NCBI RefSeq assembly: GCF_000686725.1
Contig: NZ_JMLK01000012.1
Span: forward strand, 1-64,000
From: Clostridium akagii DSM 12554
GTDB lineage: Bacteria; Bacillota; Clostridia; Clostridiales; Clostridiaceae
DNA: 64,000 nt
Direction: 5' to 3'
Position 1 is the stretch's first letter. Each line of letters begins with the position of its first letter. The translations under genes and the position numbers were made by a program. Shown here in pieces: positions 28,397-36,295 of this stretch. The notes under the pieces were generated by a model that saw only the letters and a program-made list of their open reading frames with translations, did no database searches and was not told the origin of the DNA.

Positions 28397-29209
28397 CTAA
28401 CCTTGAATTTTTTCTAGAGCTATGTGTTCGATTTTCTTCATAAGTTTAAAACCTAAAATGCAATAAACAGTACTTAATATGAATACATAAATTATAGTAC
28501 CCATTTGCTGCCTTATTCCCAGTCCTAAAAGTGATGATCCTCTTATTAAGTTTACAGCACCTGTTATTGGTATAAATACTGATATTATTCTAACTAATCT
28601 AGGCAAATACTCAATTGGATACGTTATTCCACATAATAAAAATAGTGCTAAAAAAAGTGTGTTCTGAGAGATATAAGTATCTCTAAAATAAAGCATAATG
28701 CAGGCTAAAACCATTGATAATGAAAAAAATGAAAAAAGACTTATAATAAATACAACAATGAAGGACATTGCATTGAAATTAGGAAATCTAAGTCCAAATG
28801 GAATACTCACCAAAATTGCAATTACGATTTCACCACTTGTAGTAATTACTTGCTGAAGCATACTACCCACAAAATATTGCATTCTATTAAATGGTGCAAT
28901 CATAATGCTTTCAAGTGTACCTGTTCTAAGTTCTGTTATTAGACTTCTGCTTACGTTTAAACAAGTTCTAACAACATATAAATATACAGCTGTTCCCACA
29001 ATAACATAGCTTATATAATCCCCAGTGCCTGCATATTGCTTAAAGGAGGCCTGCATACTTCCTCTAAATAGTAATTTATACATAAAAAATGCTGAAAGCG
29101 ATGTATATATTCCTGTTAAAAGGTTACCAATAAAAAAATCCTTTGGATAGGCTCGTAATTGAACAATAAAGTTTCTAATAAAAGTGGCATTTAAAGTTTT
29201 AAGATTCAT
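28397..29209 (-). CDS. ABC-2 type transporter permease
   Basis: First gene of the exporter operon, 270 residues, about six helices (for example YISYVIVGTAVYLYVV and FLALFLLCGITYPIEYLP). ELRTGTLESIMIAPFNR is the conserved connector, paralogous to SGTLEYIYLSPVNR in the second permease, so the pair probably forms a heterodimeric channel. The substrate is unknown. A palindromic site sits 24-45 bases upstream. Confidence 0.9.
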   Translation of the reverse strand: MNLKTLNATFIRNFIVQLRAYPKDFFIGNLLTGIYTSLSAFFMYKLLFRGSMQASFKQYAGTGDYISYVIVGTAVYLYVVRTCLNVSRSLITELRTGTLESIMIAPFNRMQYFVGSMLQQVITTSGEIVIAILVSIPFGLRFPNFNAMSFIVVFIISLFSFFSLSMVLACIMLYFRDTYISQNTLFLALFLLCGITYPIEYLPRLVRIISVFIPITGAVNLIRGSSLLGLGIRQQMGTIIYVFILSTVYCILGFKLMKKIEHIALEKIQG

Positions 29210-29232
29210 AGAAATTCTCCTCTAATAAATTT

Positions 29233-29254
29233 TGATTAACTAATTAGCTAATCA
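29233..29254. promoter_or_regulatory. Palindromic candidate operator of the ABC operon
   Basis: TGATTA-A-CTAATTAG-C-TAATCA is a palindrome with one mismatched pair, just upstream of the first gene. The operon's own ArsR-type protein is the natural candidate to bind it. Confidence 0.5.
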
Positions 29255-29389
29255 TTTAATACTGTTCCTTAAGTTGAGAAGAGTATAGACAGAAGCTTGT
29301 ACTTTGTCAATATAATTTTTTGATTTATTATCAATTTTTTCAAAAATTTCCTGTTTCAAGTTGTATAATAATATGAATAGGTATTCTAA

Positions 29390-30316
29390 TTGGTATATTG
29401 TTCTACTTTTCAGCTTGCATGGAATGAATTAAAAAACAATATTGTAAAAGGTGATATTCTCCTTGATGGAAATGAAGAAGGTGCCGACTTTTTAAATAAG
29501 AGTTTGTCTACTAAGAATGATATTTCAGAAAAATCTTATTTAGCTATGGTAGGCTATAATAAAGATAATATTGTTCGAAAAATTAATAAGAGTTTAAAAG
29601 AAAAATTTGGTGCTAATGCTCCAATAGTTAACGCGAATTTAAAAGATCCAGAAGATATTTTAGCTTACTCGTATTTAAATGTTGATTTGCAATTTATGTA
29701 TAAATTTCAGGAACTAACTCAACCTATAAACTTTATGAAATCCAAAATAAAAGCTTTTGGAATAGAGAAATTTAAAGGTGGTTCTATTGATAATAAGCTT
29801 AGTAATCAAATAAATATTTTAGACTATAAAAATGATTCAGATTTTATTATTAGTTTAAAGACACAAAATTCAAAAGATGAAATAATTTTAGCGAATGTAG
29901 AGCCACTAAACACGTTACAAAATACTATTGAAAATATAAACATAAGAATTAAAGATGGAAAAAAACAATGGCTAAATGATAATGATACCCTTCAAATTCC
30001 TATGATACATTTAAATCAAAATAAGGAATTTACCGAATTTGAAAACAAACGATTTTTAAATAATGGTTTTGAGGATTACAAGATTTCTAAGGCAATTCAA
30101 GATATTAATTTTAATCTTGATAATAATGGTGCTGAAATAAAATCTGATGCTAAAATCGAGATAAAAATTACTGCAAGAAATCCAAATATGAATCATATAA
30201 AACAAAAACATCTTATTTTTAATAAGCCATTTTTGATCATGCTAAAAGAGCACGGTAAAAGCAATCCTTATTTTGCAGCGTGGGTAGATAATACAGATGT
30301 GTTGATCAATCATTAA
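29390..30316 (+). CDS. Clostridial protein of unknown function, probably 5'-truncated
   Basis: A 308-codon frame opening at a TTG. Its first residues (VYCSTFQLAWNELKNNIV) look like the interior of a protein rather than a start, there is no ribosome binding site, and a stop lies just upstream in frame. A TATAAT at about 29364 lies only some 25 bases ahead. The C-terminus (FNKPFLIMLKEHGKSNPYFAAWVDN) faintly recalls the serpin C-terminal strand, which I treat as a lead only. The likely interpretation is loss of the 5' end including a signal sequence. The adjacent DUF1287 gene is also broken. Confidence 0.5.
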   Translation: MVYCSTFQLAWNELKNNIVKGDILLDGNEEGADFLNKSLSTKNDISEKSYLAMVGYNKDNIVRKINKSLKEKFGANAPIVNANLKDPEDILAYSYLNVDLQFMYKFQELTQPINFMKSKIKAFGIEKFKGGSIDNKLSNQINILDYKNDSDFIISLKTQNSKDEIILANVEPLNTLQNTIENINIRIKDGKKQWLNDNDTLQIPMIHLNQNKEFTEFENKRFLNNGFEDYKISKAIQDINFNLDNNGAEIKSDAKIEIKITARNPNMNHIKQKHLIFNKPFLIMLKEHGKSNPYFAAWVDNTDVLINH

Positions 30317-30332
30317 AGACAAGGAGATAGCA

Positions 30333-31013
30333 ATGAAAAAACTTATTATTGGCATATTTTGCCTGTTCGTAATCACTATAACAGCAATCTTACTCTATGA
30401 AAAATCGGTAAATAACGATCCACTTTCCATTATTAAACCCAAAATTATAATTGATAACATTAAATGTAACAGTGATAAAAATAAAAATAGCATTGATGAT
30501 CTTGATGATATAGTTATTGGAGCTAGACAAGATGCCATTAATAGAACAAAATAAAAGGATGCTTACTATATTGGTGGCTATCCGCCCAATAGTGAAGATG
30601 TTTGTACTGATGTTGTATGGAGAGCTTTAAAACATGCTGGATATGATTTGAAAACTGCTGTTGATAATGATATTAAACAAAATCCAAAAGATTATTCTGC
30701 ATCAGTAAAAATTCCAGACCCAAATATAGACTTTAGGCGAGTAAAAAATCTCGAGATTTTTTTTAAAAGACACGCTTTAAATTTAACTACTCAAGTTATA
30801 CCTAATGACAAAAATAACCTTATACAGTGGCAACGTGGTGATATAATAATTTTAGAGAGGCAGGAACATATAGGAATTATATCAGATAGGAGAGGAAGAA
30901 ATGGCGTACCTTATGTTATACATAATTCGTTCCCCAGTGCACGAGAAAGTAATTCACTTTTAAGTTGGTACAAGCAGAATAGGGTTGTTGCACATTTTAG
31001 ATTTCCCAATTAG
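30333..31013 (+). pseudogene. DUF1287 family protein interrupted by an in-frame TAA
   Basis: The two halves are in the same frame, separated only by TAA at 30552-30554. The first half has a signal-anchor (IIGIFCLFVITITAILLY) and ends IVIGARQDAINRTK. The second continues KDAYYIGGYPPNSEDVCTDVVWRA..., the conserved DUF1287 core, to the natural end. Family members usually have Tyr or a similar residue at that point, so one substitution (TAT to TAA) explains it. DUF1287 proteins resemble NlpC/P60-like hydrolases with Cys, here in VCTDV, but activity is not established. The stop is two bases from the convergent MFS gene. Confidence 0.85.
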
Positions 31014-31015
31014 AC

Positions 31016-32200
31016 TTAAATATATTGTGGTCGTAATTTCGAGAATAAAATTAGCGATATAATCATAACACAAGATGCAACTCCATATAGAATGCTCGGA
31101 CTGAATGAGTATATTGCAGCGGCTCCAAGAGGAACAAGAACTCTGTAAGCCGACTGCAAACTTTGATTTACACCTTGTAATTTCCCTTGGCTACTTTCGT
31201 CTACAGACTGCGAGAGTCTTCCGTTGTATGACGGATCGAACAAACCTTCGCCTAGGGTTATACTCATAACTGCAGCAATAATAATTACTGGAGATAAGAT
31301 ATGAACACTAAGAATTATTAGCCCTAGTCCCATTACCAGTCCGAAAAGTCCAACAATACCAATATTTCGCTCACTGAACTTCTTAATAAGAAGAGGTAAT
31401 AAAACAGCTCGAGAAATAATATCGCAGGCTCCAATAATAGTAAATATACCACCGATACGCGCAGGGCCCCAGGAGAAGATATCTTTTAAAAAGATGCTGA
31501 AATTAAATTGATAGATTCCAATACCCACATAGAAGAATCCCCCGATGAAGATAAGCCATTTCGCTTCTTTCATTGTGATAATATCTTTGAACTGACCGAA
31601 GATATTGAAACTTTTTATTGAAAAATGAGTTGAGCGTTTTTCAGGAGACAGTGATTCTGGCAGAAAGAAATAGGTACAAATAACGGAGAGGAACATTATA
31701 CCTGCTGTAACGAAAAACGGCAACGTAATTGAAATTGCCCCAAGTGGACCTCCCAGTGCAGGACCTATCATGCATCCTATACCCATGGCAGCACCTATAT
31801 AACTAAAACATTTTGTGCGCTCATGTGGCTCCGTACTATCAGCAATATAAGCAAACAATGTACTGATATTCCCTGCTGTTAGTCCATCAATTATTCGGCC
31901 CAGAAAGAGGACCCACAGTGCTCTGCCCATGCCAAACATAATATATCCTATAACAGATCCTAATAAACTAATAATTAGAATCTTTTTTCTACCGTAGCGA
32001 TCGCTTAATGCTCCAAATATTGGAGCTGCAAAAAAAGTGCAAGCTGCAAAAACTGATGCCAGAGTACTCATTCCTATAACTATTTGGGAAGAAGGCAAGT
32101 AACTACCAAGCAAAAATGGCAATAGTGGGAATACTACCGTCATCCCTATTCCATTCATTAGCACAATCCCCACAATGATCCACAAAGTATTTTTACGCAT
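31016..32200 (-). CDS. MFS transporter, TetA/DHA1 type
   Basis: A 394-residue transporter with 12 predicted helices. Motif A between helices 2 and 3 is GALSDRYGRKK; GAAMGIGCMIGPALGG is the antiporter motif C region. This is the DHA1 multidrug/tetracycline efflux group; the actual substrate is not deducible. It is downstream of a flavoprotein gene and a MarR gene on the same strand, suggesting an efflux-plus-detoxification unit induced by one compound class. Confidence 0.9.
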   Translation of the reverse strand: MRKNTLWIIVGIVLMNGIGMTVVFPLLPFLLGSYLPSSQIVIGMSTLASVFAACTFFAAPIFGALSDRYGRKKILIISLLGSVIGYIMFGMGRALWVLFLGRIIDGLTAGNISTLFAYIADSTEPHERTKCFSYIGAAMGIGCMIGPALGGPLGAISITLPFFVTAGIMFLSVICTYFFLPESLSPEKRSTHFSIKSFNIFGQFKDIITMKEAKWLIFIGGFFYVGIGIYQFNFSIFLKDIFSWGPARIGGIFTIIGACDIISRAVLLPLLIKKFSERNIGIVGLFGLVMGLGLIILSVHILSPVIIIAAVMSITLGEGLFDPSYNGRLSQSVDESSQGKLQGVNQSLQSAYRVLVPLGAAAIYSFSPSILYGVASCVMIISLILFSKLRPQYI

Positions 32201-32241
32201 TTAAAATTTCCACCTCATCATTTTGATTTGTTATATTTACT

Positions 32242-32288
32242 ACGGTTTTATCCCGCTCTTGAAACTATTTGTTCAACTGCTCATGGAC
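32242..32288 (-). repeat. Short degenerate copy of the marR gene interior
   Basis: These 47 bases match 33174-33220, inside the MarR gene about 0.9 kb away, at 39 of 47 positions and in the same orientation. The translated trace (VHEQLNK-stop-FQERDK) parallels VHEELHKEFQERDK of the intact protein. The copy overlaps the 3' end and stop codon of the flavoprotein gene. It suggests a duplicated and decayed second MarR gene here. Confidence 0.7.
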
Positions 32289-32868
32289 GTATTTTATCTA
32301 AAGCTAGCGATGAGCCAATATCTTTCATAGCAGTTGGCAGCTCTTCTCTTTCATGAGCAGGTCCATTTCGCATACCGGTAACAACAACTACGTCTTTAAC
32401 ATCAAATTCTAGCATCTGAAACATTTTTTTAGTATAATCATAATACGTTTGAAACAGGCTTGAATCAGGATTACCCTGATCAAACACAAGAATCAGCTTT
32501 ATAGCAGCATGTTCCTTGAACTTGGGATAGAATCGTGGATGATTTGTGGCAGACAACCTGTCCACGAATATCTTCGCCTGGGCGCTCATCTGCCCCATAT
32601 AAGTTGGTGAGCCGAGAACAAGTGCATCGGCATCCTTAAGATTGTCATAAAGCTTCTGCATGTCGTCGCTTATAACACAACCCCCATCGCCATTGTGACA
32701 GGCAAAACAACCCTGGCACGGTTTGATATCAAGATCGCTGAAATTAAAGGATTGAGTTTCTGCGCCCTCTTCTTTTGCGCCTTCGAGTATTTTGTTTACT
32801 ATCCACGCCGTGTTGCCTTCTTTATGCGGACTTCCAATAAATCCTATGATTTTCATTTGTTTTTCCAT
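32281..32868 (-). CDS. NADPH-dependent FMN reductase / flavodoxin-fold protein
   Basis: A 195-residue flavodoxin-fold protein. IGFIGSPHKEGNTAWIV binds the FMN phosphate, and LGSPTYMGQMSAQAKIFVDRL is the conserved flavin-side segment. A CxxCxxC stretch (PCQGCFACH, with a further Cys in GGCV) resembles iron-sulfur flavoproteins of the Isf type. I start at the ATG at 32868 because AAGGAGGAA lies six bases before it. It is between the MarR and MFS genes and has two MarR-type operator copies in its promoter. Confidence 0.88.
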   Translation of the reverse strand: MEKQMKIIGFIGSPHKEGNTAWIVNKILEGAKEEGAETQSFNFSDLDIKPCQGCFACHNGDGGCVISDDMQKLYDNLKDADALVLGSPTYMGQMSAQAKIFVDRLSATNHPRFYPKFKEHAAIKLILVFDQGNPDSSLFQTYYDYTKKMFQMLEFDVKDVVVVTGMRNGPAHEREELPTAMKDIGSSLALDKIRP

Positions 32869-32912
32869 ATAATGTTCCTCCTTAAATTCTCTCATCTGTA
32901 AAAAGAATATTT

Positions 32913-32930
32913 ATGTTTCCTTGTCAACAA
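32913..32930. promoter_or_regulatory. MarR-type operator, copy 1 (flavoprotein promoter)
   Basis: On the minus strand TTGTTGACAAGGAAACAT. It shares the layout TTGTTGA-N4-GAAACAA with 32949-32966 and 33581-33598. It includes TTGACA, a perfect -35 hexamer. Confidence 0.6.
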
Positions 32931-32948
32931 AATCATTTTATCATTTTA

Positions 32949-32966
32949 TTGTTTCTCTGTCAACAA
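32949..32966. promoter_or_regulatory. MarR-type operator, copy 2 (flavoprotein promoter)
   Basis: On the minus strand TTGTTGACAGAGAAACAA, 36 bases from copy 1, again overlapping a TTGACA hexamer. Confidence 0.6.
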
Positions 32967-32974
32967 TAAAATGA

Positions 32975-33016
32975 GGATTGCATCATACGCTTATGTTTCA
33001 GCGTATGATGCAATCC
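32975..33016 (-). terminator. Terminator of the marR gene
   Basis: A 16-bp perfect stem (GGATTGCATCATACGC) with a ten-base loop, between the marR stop and the flavoprotein promoter. It implies that the flavoprotein gene uses its own promoter. Confidence 0.8.
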
Positions 33017-33046
33017 CCTTTAGGCTAACATTTTCATGCAACCCCA

Positions 33047-33532
33047 TTATTCGAAATCATTGCCATTTGTTAAATCCTGACCCTGTTTCTTTATTTCTGC
33101 ATCTAAGTGCCTACTATACTTTTCCACGAAGCTAAGTATGGTATCAAATTGTTCATCGGTTACCTGCTCAAATACCGCTTTATCCCGCTCTTGAAACTCT
33201 TTATGCAGCTCCTCGTGGACTTTGTTAATTGCTTTCCCTTGTGATGTCAATCTAAAATAGATTTCTTTTTTGTTATCCGGTTTCTGATAGCTTTCAATAA
33301 TACCTTTTTTTATGAGCTTCTTAGTTAGTTTACTTACGGCACCCCTAGTCACATAAAAGGAATCCGCAAGTTTAGTCACATTAGAATCTACATTTCTTCC
33401 AATGTATTCGATGCAATGTATTTCAGAAGACTTATAGCCCTTAAGACTGTCTCTCATCTTAGGTTTATTAAGCGAAACTATCTTGTTTAATATTTCCCTG
33501 AAACCCTTTATGACCTGTTCTTCTTTTTTCAT
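33047..33532 (-). CDS. MarR-family transcriptional regulator
   Basis: A 161-residue winged-helix regulator. The DNA-binding part reads SNVTKLADSFYVTRGAVSKLTKKLIKKGIIESYQKPDNKKE, with the wing Asp/Lys residues present. Family members usually repress genes that they induce on binding phenolic or oxidising compounds. Three matching operators, one before this gene and two before the flavoprotein gene, indicate autoregulation and control of the neighbouring flavoprotein. Confidence 0.9.
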   Translation of the reverse strand: MKKEEQVIKGFREILNKIVSLNKPKMRDSLKGYKSSEIHCIEYIGRNVDSNVTKLADSFYVTRGAVSKLTKKLIKKGIIESYQKPDNKKEIYFRLTSQGKAINKVHEELHKEFQERDKAVFEQVTDEQFDTILSFVEKYSRHLDAEIKKQGQDLTNGNDFE

Positions 33533-33580
33533 GACCTGTCCTCCAACCCGTTATTGTATTAACAATATTATATTATACTT

Positions 33581-33598
33581 TTGTTTCCACTTCAACAA
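33581..33598. promoter_or_regulatory. MarR-type operator, copy 3 (marR promoter)
   Basis: On the minus strand TTGTTGAAGTGGAAACAA, just upstream of a TATAAT (33577-33572) that would be the marR -10 box. Confidence 0.6.
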
Positions 33599-33664
33599 TG
33601 CTAAAGTAATTATTTTAAGAATTGGGCTGCATCTGAAAAAACAGACACAAAGATGTATAACTAC

Positions 33665-33706
33665 AAAAACGCTCTAAAACCATAGTTAAGATTTTAGAGC
33701 GTTTTT
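33665..33706. terminator. Terminator after the RNase J gene
   Basis: A 15-bp perfect stem AAAAACGCTCTAAAA/TTTTAGAGCGTTTTT, directly after the RNase J stop on the minus strand; U-rich on both strands. Confidence 0.88.
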
Positions 33707-33713
33707 ATTCATA

Positions 33714-35384
33714 TTAAATTTCCATGATTATTGGTATAACAATTGGTTTTCTTCTCGTTTTGTTATATATGAATTCACCTAATGAATATTTTATTTTAGA
33801 TTTTATTATATAAGAATCTATAATTTTTTTATCTAGGCATTTTTCTAGCTCAACTTTAACTACATCTCTTGCTTCACCTAATAGATCTTTAGATTCTCTC
33901 TCGTATACAAAACCTCTTGTAATAATATCCGGTCCTGATAATACGCTAATTGAATCTTTACTTAGAGTTACTACCACGGTTATTATTCCATCTTCTGATA
34001 GATGCTTTCTATCTCTAAGTACCATATTACCTACATCGCCAATACCAAGTCCATCAATCATAACTGAGCCTGAAGGCACTATTCCAGATACTCTAGCCCC
34101 ATTTCTACTAAGTTCAAGTACCTGACCTGTCTCTAAAATGAATATATTTTTAGAGTCCATGCCAAGACCTTCCGCAAGTAATCCATGTTGTCTAAGATGT
34201 CTAAATTCACCATGCACAGGCATAAAAAATCTAGGTTTTACTAAACTATGCATCAATTTTAGTTCTTCTTGACAAGCGTGACCTGAAACATGAACTTCTT
34301 CTATAGCATTATAAATTACTTCTGCACCCTTCTTGAAAAGTGCATCTATAAGTTTAGATATCAATTTTTCATTTCCTGGAATTGGCGAAGCTGATATAAT
34401 TACCATATCGCCCTTTTCAATTGTAATTTTTTTATGAGTTGAAGATGCAATTCTAGAAAGAGCAGCCATTGGCTCTCCCTGACTACCTGTTGTTATAATT
34501 GTTATTTTCTCAGCAGGATATTTATGAATATCATCTACACTTATTAGTTGATCTTCAGGTAAATTCATATAACCTAGCTCCATAGCTATTCCAGATATTT
34601 TCTCCATACTTCTTCCACTAAAGGCAATTTTTCTGCCATAAAACAAAGATGAATTTATGATTTCTTGAACTCTATTAATATTTGATGCAAAAGAAGCAAC
34701 GATTACTCTACCTTTTGCATTCCCAAAAATTCTTGTTAGGTTTTCACCTATAACTTTTTCTGAGATTGTATATCCAGTTCGTTCAACATTCGTACTGTCT
34801 GCCATTAATAGCAGTACTCCTTGCTTACCTAATTTTGCAAAGCGGTGGAGGTCTATTATTTCTCCATCTATAGGTGTGTAATCTATTTTAAAATCTCCTG
34901 TATGAATTATTACACCTTCTGGTGTATGTATAGCTATGGCACATGCATCTGCTATGCTATGACAGGTTCTTATAAATTCGATCTTGAAACTTTCAGTTTT
35001 AATCTCTTCTCCTGGCTTAACCTCAACAAGTGTGCAGTCAGATAGGATTTTATGTTCCTCAAGCTTGCTTTTTACAAGACCTAACGTGAGCTTTGTACCA
35101 TAAACAGGAACATTGAGTTGTTTCAAAACATATGGCAGAGCTCCAATGTGATCCTCGTGCCCATGTGTTAAAAAGATTCCTTTTACTTTTTCACTATTAT
35201 TTAATAAATATGTTATATCAGGTATTACCAAATCAACACCGAATAGCTCAACACCCGGAAATGCTAAACCACAATCAATAATAATAATTTCTTCACCGTA
35301 TTCTATAGCTGTAATATTTTTTCCAATTTCCCCTAGACCTCCTAGTGGAATAACTTTAACTTTATTTCTAGTTTTCGTTTTCAT
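33714..35384 (-). CDS. Ribonuclease J
   Basis: A metallo-beta-lactamase/beta-CASP ribonuclease with both endo- and 5'-3' exonuclease roles in Firmicutes mRNA decay. The zinc motif LTHGHEDH gives H74, H76, D78 and H79; VHVSGHACQEEL and PVHGEFRHL are the beta-CASP motifs. The 556-residue length is normal. It is monocistronic. Which paralogue (J1 or J2) it represents cannot be decided from this copy alone. Confidence 0.95.
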   Translation of the reverse strand: MKTKTRNKVKVIPLGGLGEIGKNITAIEYGEEIIIIDCGLAFPGVELFGVDLVIPDITYLLNNSEKVKGIFLTHGHEDHIGALPYVLKQLNVPVYGTKLTLGLVKSKLEEHKILSDCTLVEVKPGEEIKTESFKIEFIRTCHSIADACAIAIHTPEGVIIHTGDFKIDYTPIDGEIIDLHRFAKLGKQGVLLLMADSTNVERTGYTISEKVIGENLTRIFGNAKGRVIVASFASNINRVQEIINSSLFYGRKIAFSGRSMEKISGIAMELGYMNLPEDQLISVDDIHKYPAEKITIITTGSQGEPMAALSRIASSTHKKITIEKGDMVIISASPIPGNEKLISKLIDALFKKGAEVIYNAIEEVHVSGHACQEELKLMHSLVKPRFFMPVHGEFRHLRQHGLLAEGLGMDSKNIFILETGQVLELSRNGARVSGIVPSGSVMIDGLGIGDVGNMVLRDRKHLSEDGIITVVVTLSKDSISVLSGPDIITRGFVYERESKDLLGEARDVVKVELEKCLDKKIIDSYIIKSKIKYSLGEFIYNKTRRKPIVIPIIMEI

Positions 35385-35828
35385 CTTATCTCCTGTCTGT
35401 TAAATAATTTTTAACATTTAATATATTTTTTTGTTTTTTAATATCAATCATATAAAACCCCATAAAAATCAAACCCACTGAGTAAATGGGTGGAACGACA
35501 TTTATTTAATAGTGTTTGTAATACTGTACTAGTATGTTACTATTTTCAGTAAAACTCTATAAACTATATAACTAAAATTAAAGTGTTTACCATAAGTAAT
35601 TAAAATATAACTTTTGCCGTAAATAAATTACGCTAAGCAATATATTAATAATTATCAGTATAGTTAAATAGATTAATTCGTTTTTTATAGTTGAATACAT
35701 GTGAAAAAACTTGAATAAATATAGATCCCATATTATTAATGATGGTGGAAACTAAATTTATATTCATTCATCTTTTTTCATAGTTATCATCTAGAACTAG
35801 AAAAACTAATTAAGACAGCTGGGAAAAA
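35385..35828. other. Intergenic stretch upstream of the RNase J gene
   Basis: AT-rich, no gene supported. A small hairpin (ACCCATTTACTCAGTGGGT on the minus strand, about 35478-35500) lies roughly 100 bases upstream of the RNase J start and could be in its leader. Nothing else stands out. Confidence 0.4.
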
Positions 35829-36029
35829 TTATAATCTCTCACCATGCTTTAACTGTTCTATAAACTCACCAAGATCACTTCTCTTTACTCTCCAGTGACG
35901 TCCAATTTTAAAAGCTGGGATTTTACCTTGTTGAACTAATTTATATGTAGTTACTTCACTAATCTTTAAATACGCAGCCACTTCACTGACCGTCATAATT
36001 TCAGTTTCGTTAAGGTCCATATCTGTCAT
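35829..36029 (-). CDS. Excisionase-family / BldC-like DNA-binding protein
   Basis: A 66-residue MerR-like winged-helix protein: MTVSEVAAYLKISEVTTYKLVQQGKIPAFKIGRHWRVKRSDLGEFI is the complete helix-turn-helix plus wing. Such single-domain proteins serve as excisionases in mobile elements but also as free-standing developmental regulators (BldC). No integrase adjoins it, so a regulator is as likely. AAAGGAAAAC precedes the ATG. Confidence 0.85.
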   Translation of the reverse strand: MTDMDLNETEIMTVSEVAAYLKISEVTTYKLVQQGKIPAFKIGRHWRVKRSDLGEFIEQLKHGERL

Positions 36030-36235
36030 ATTTGTTTTCCTTTCTTTTAATTAATTATTTCAAACATGTTTTATATCATGTAATCATTATATATAATACA
36101 TTATAAATAAGCAAGCTTTATTATAATTAAAGGTAATAAATTATATTTTATTGTCTCTAATATGTCTAATTTATAAATGGTTATATTGAGAAGTATTATA
36201 TTACACTGGATTATCCCTTGTTTAAATTATAAATA

Positions 36236-36276
36236 AAAAGTGTAAAGCCTTAAATGCAGGAAGGCTTTACACTTTT
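36236..36276 (-). terminator. Terminator of lon
   Basis: A 16-bp perfect stem (AAAAGTGTAAAGCCTT) with a T-run on the minus strand, 20 bases after the lon stop. Confidence 0.9.
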
Positions 36277-36295
36277 ATTTCAATATAATTTAAAT

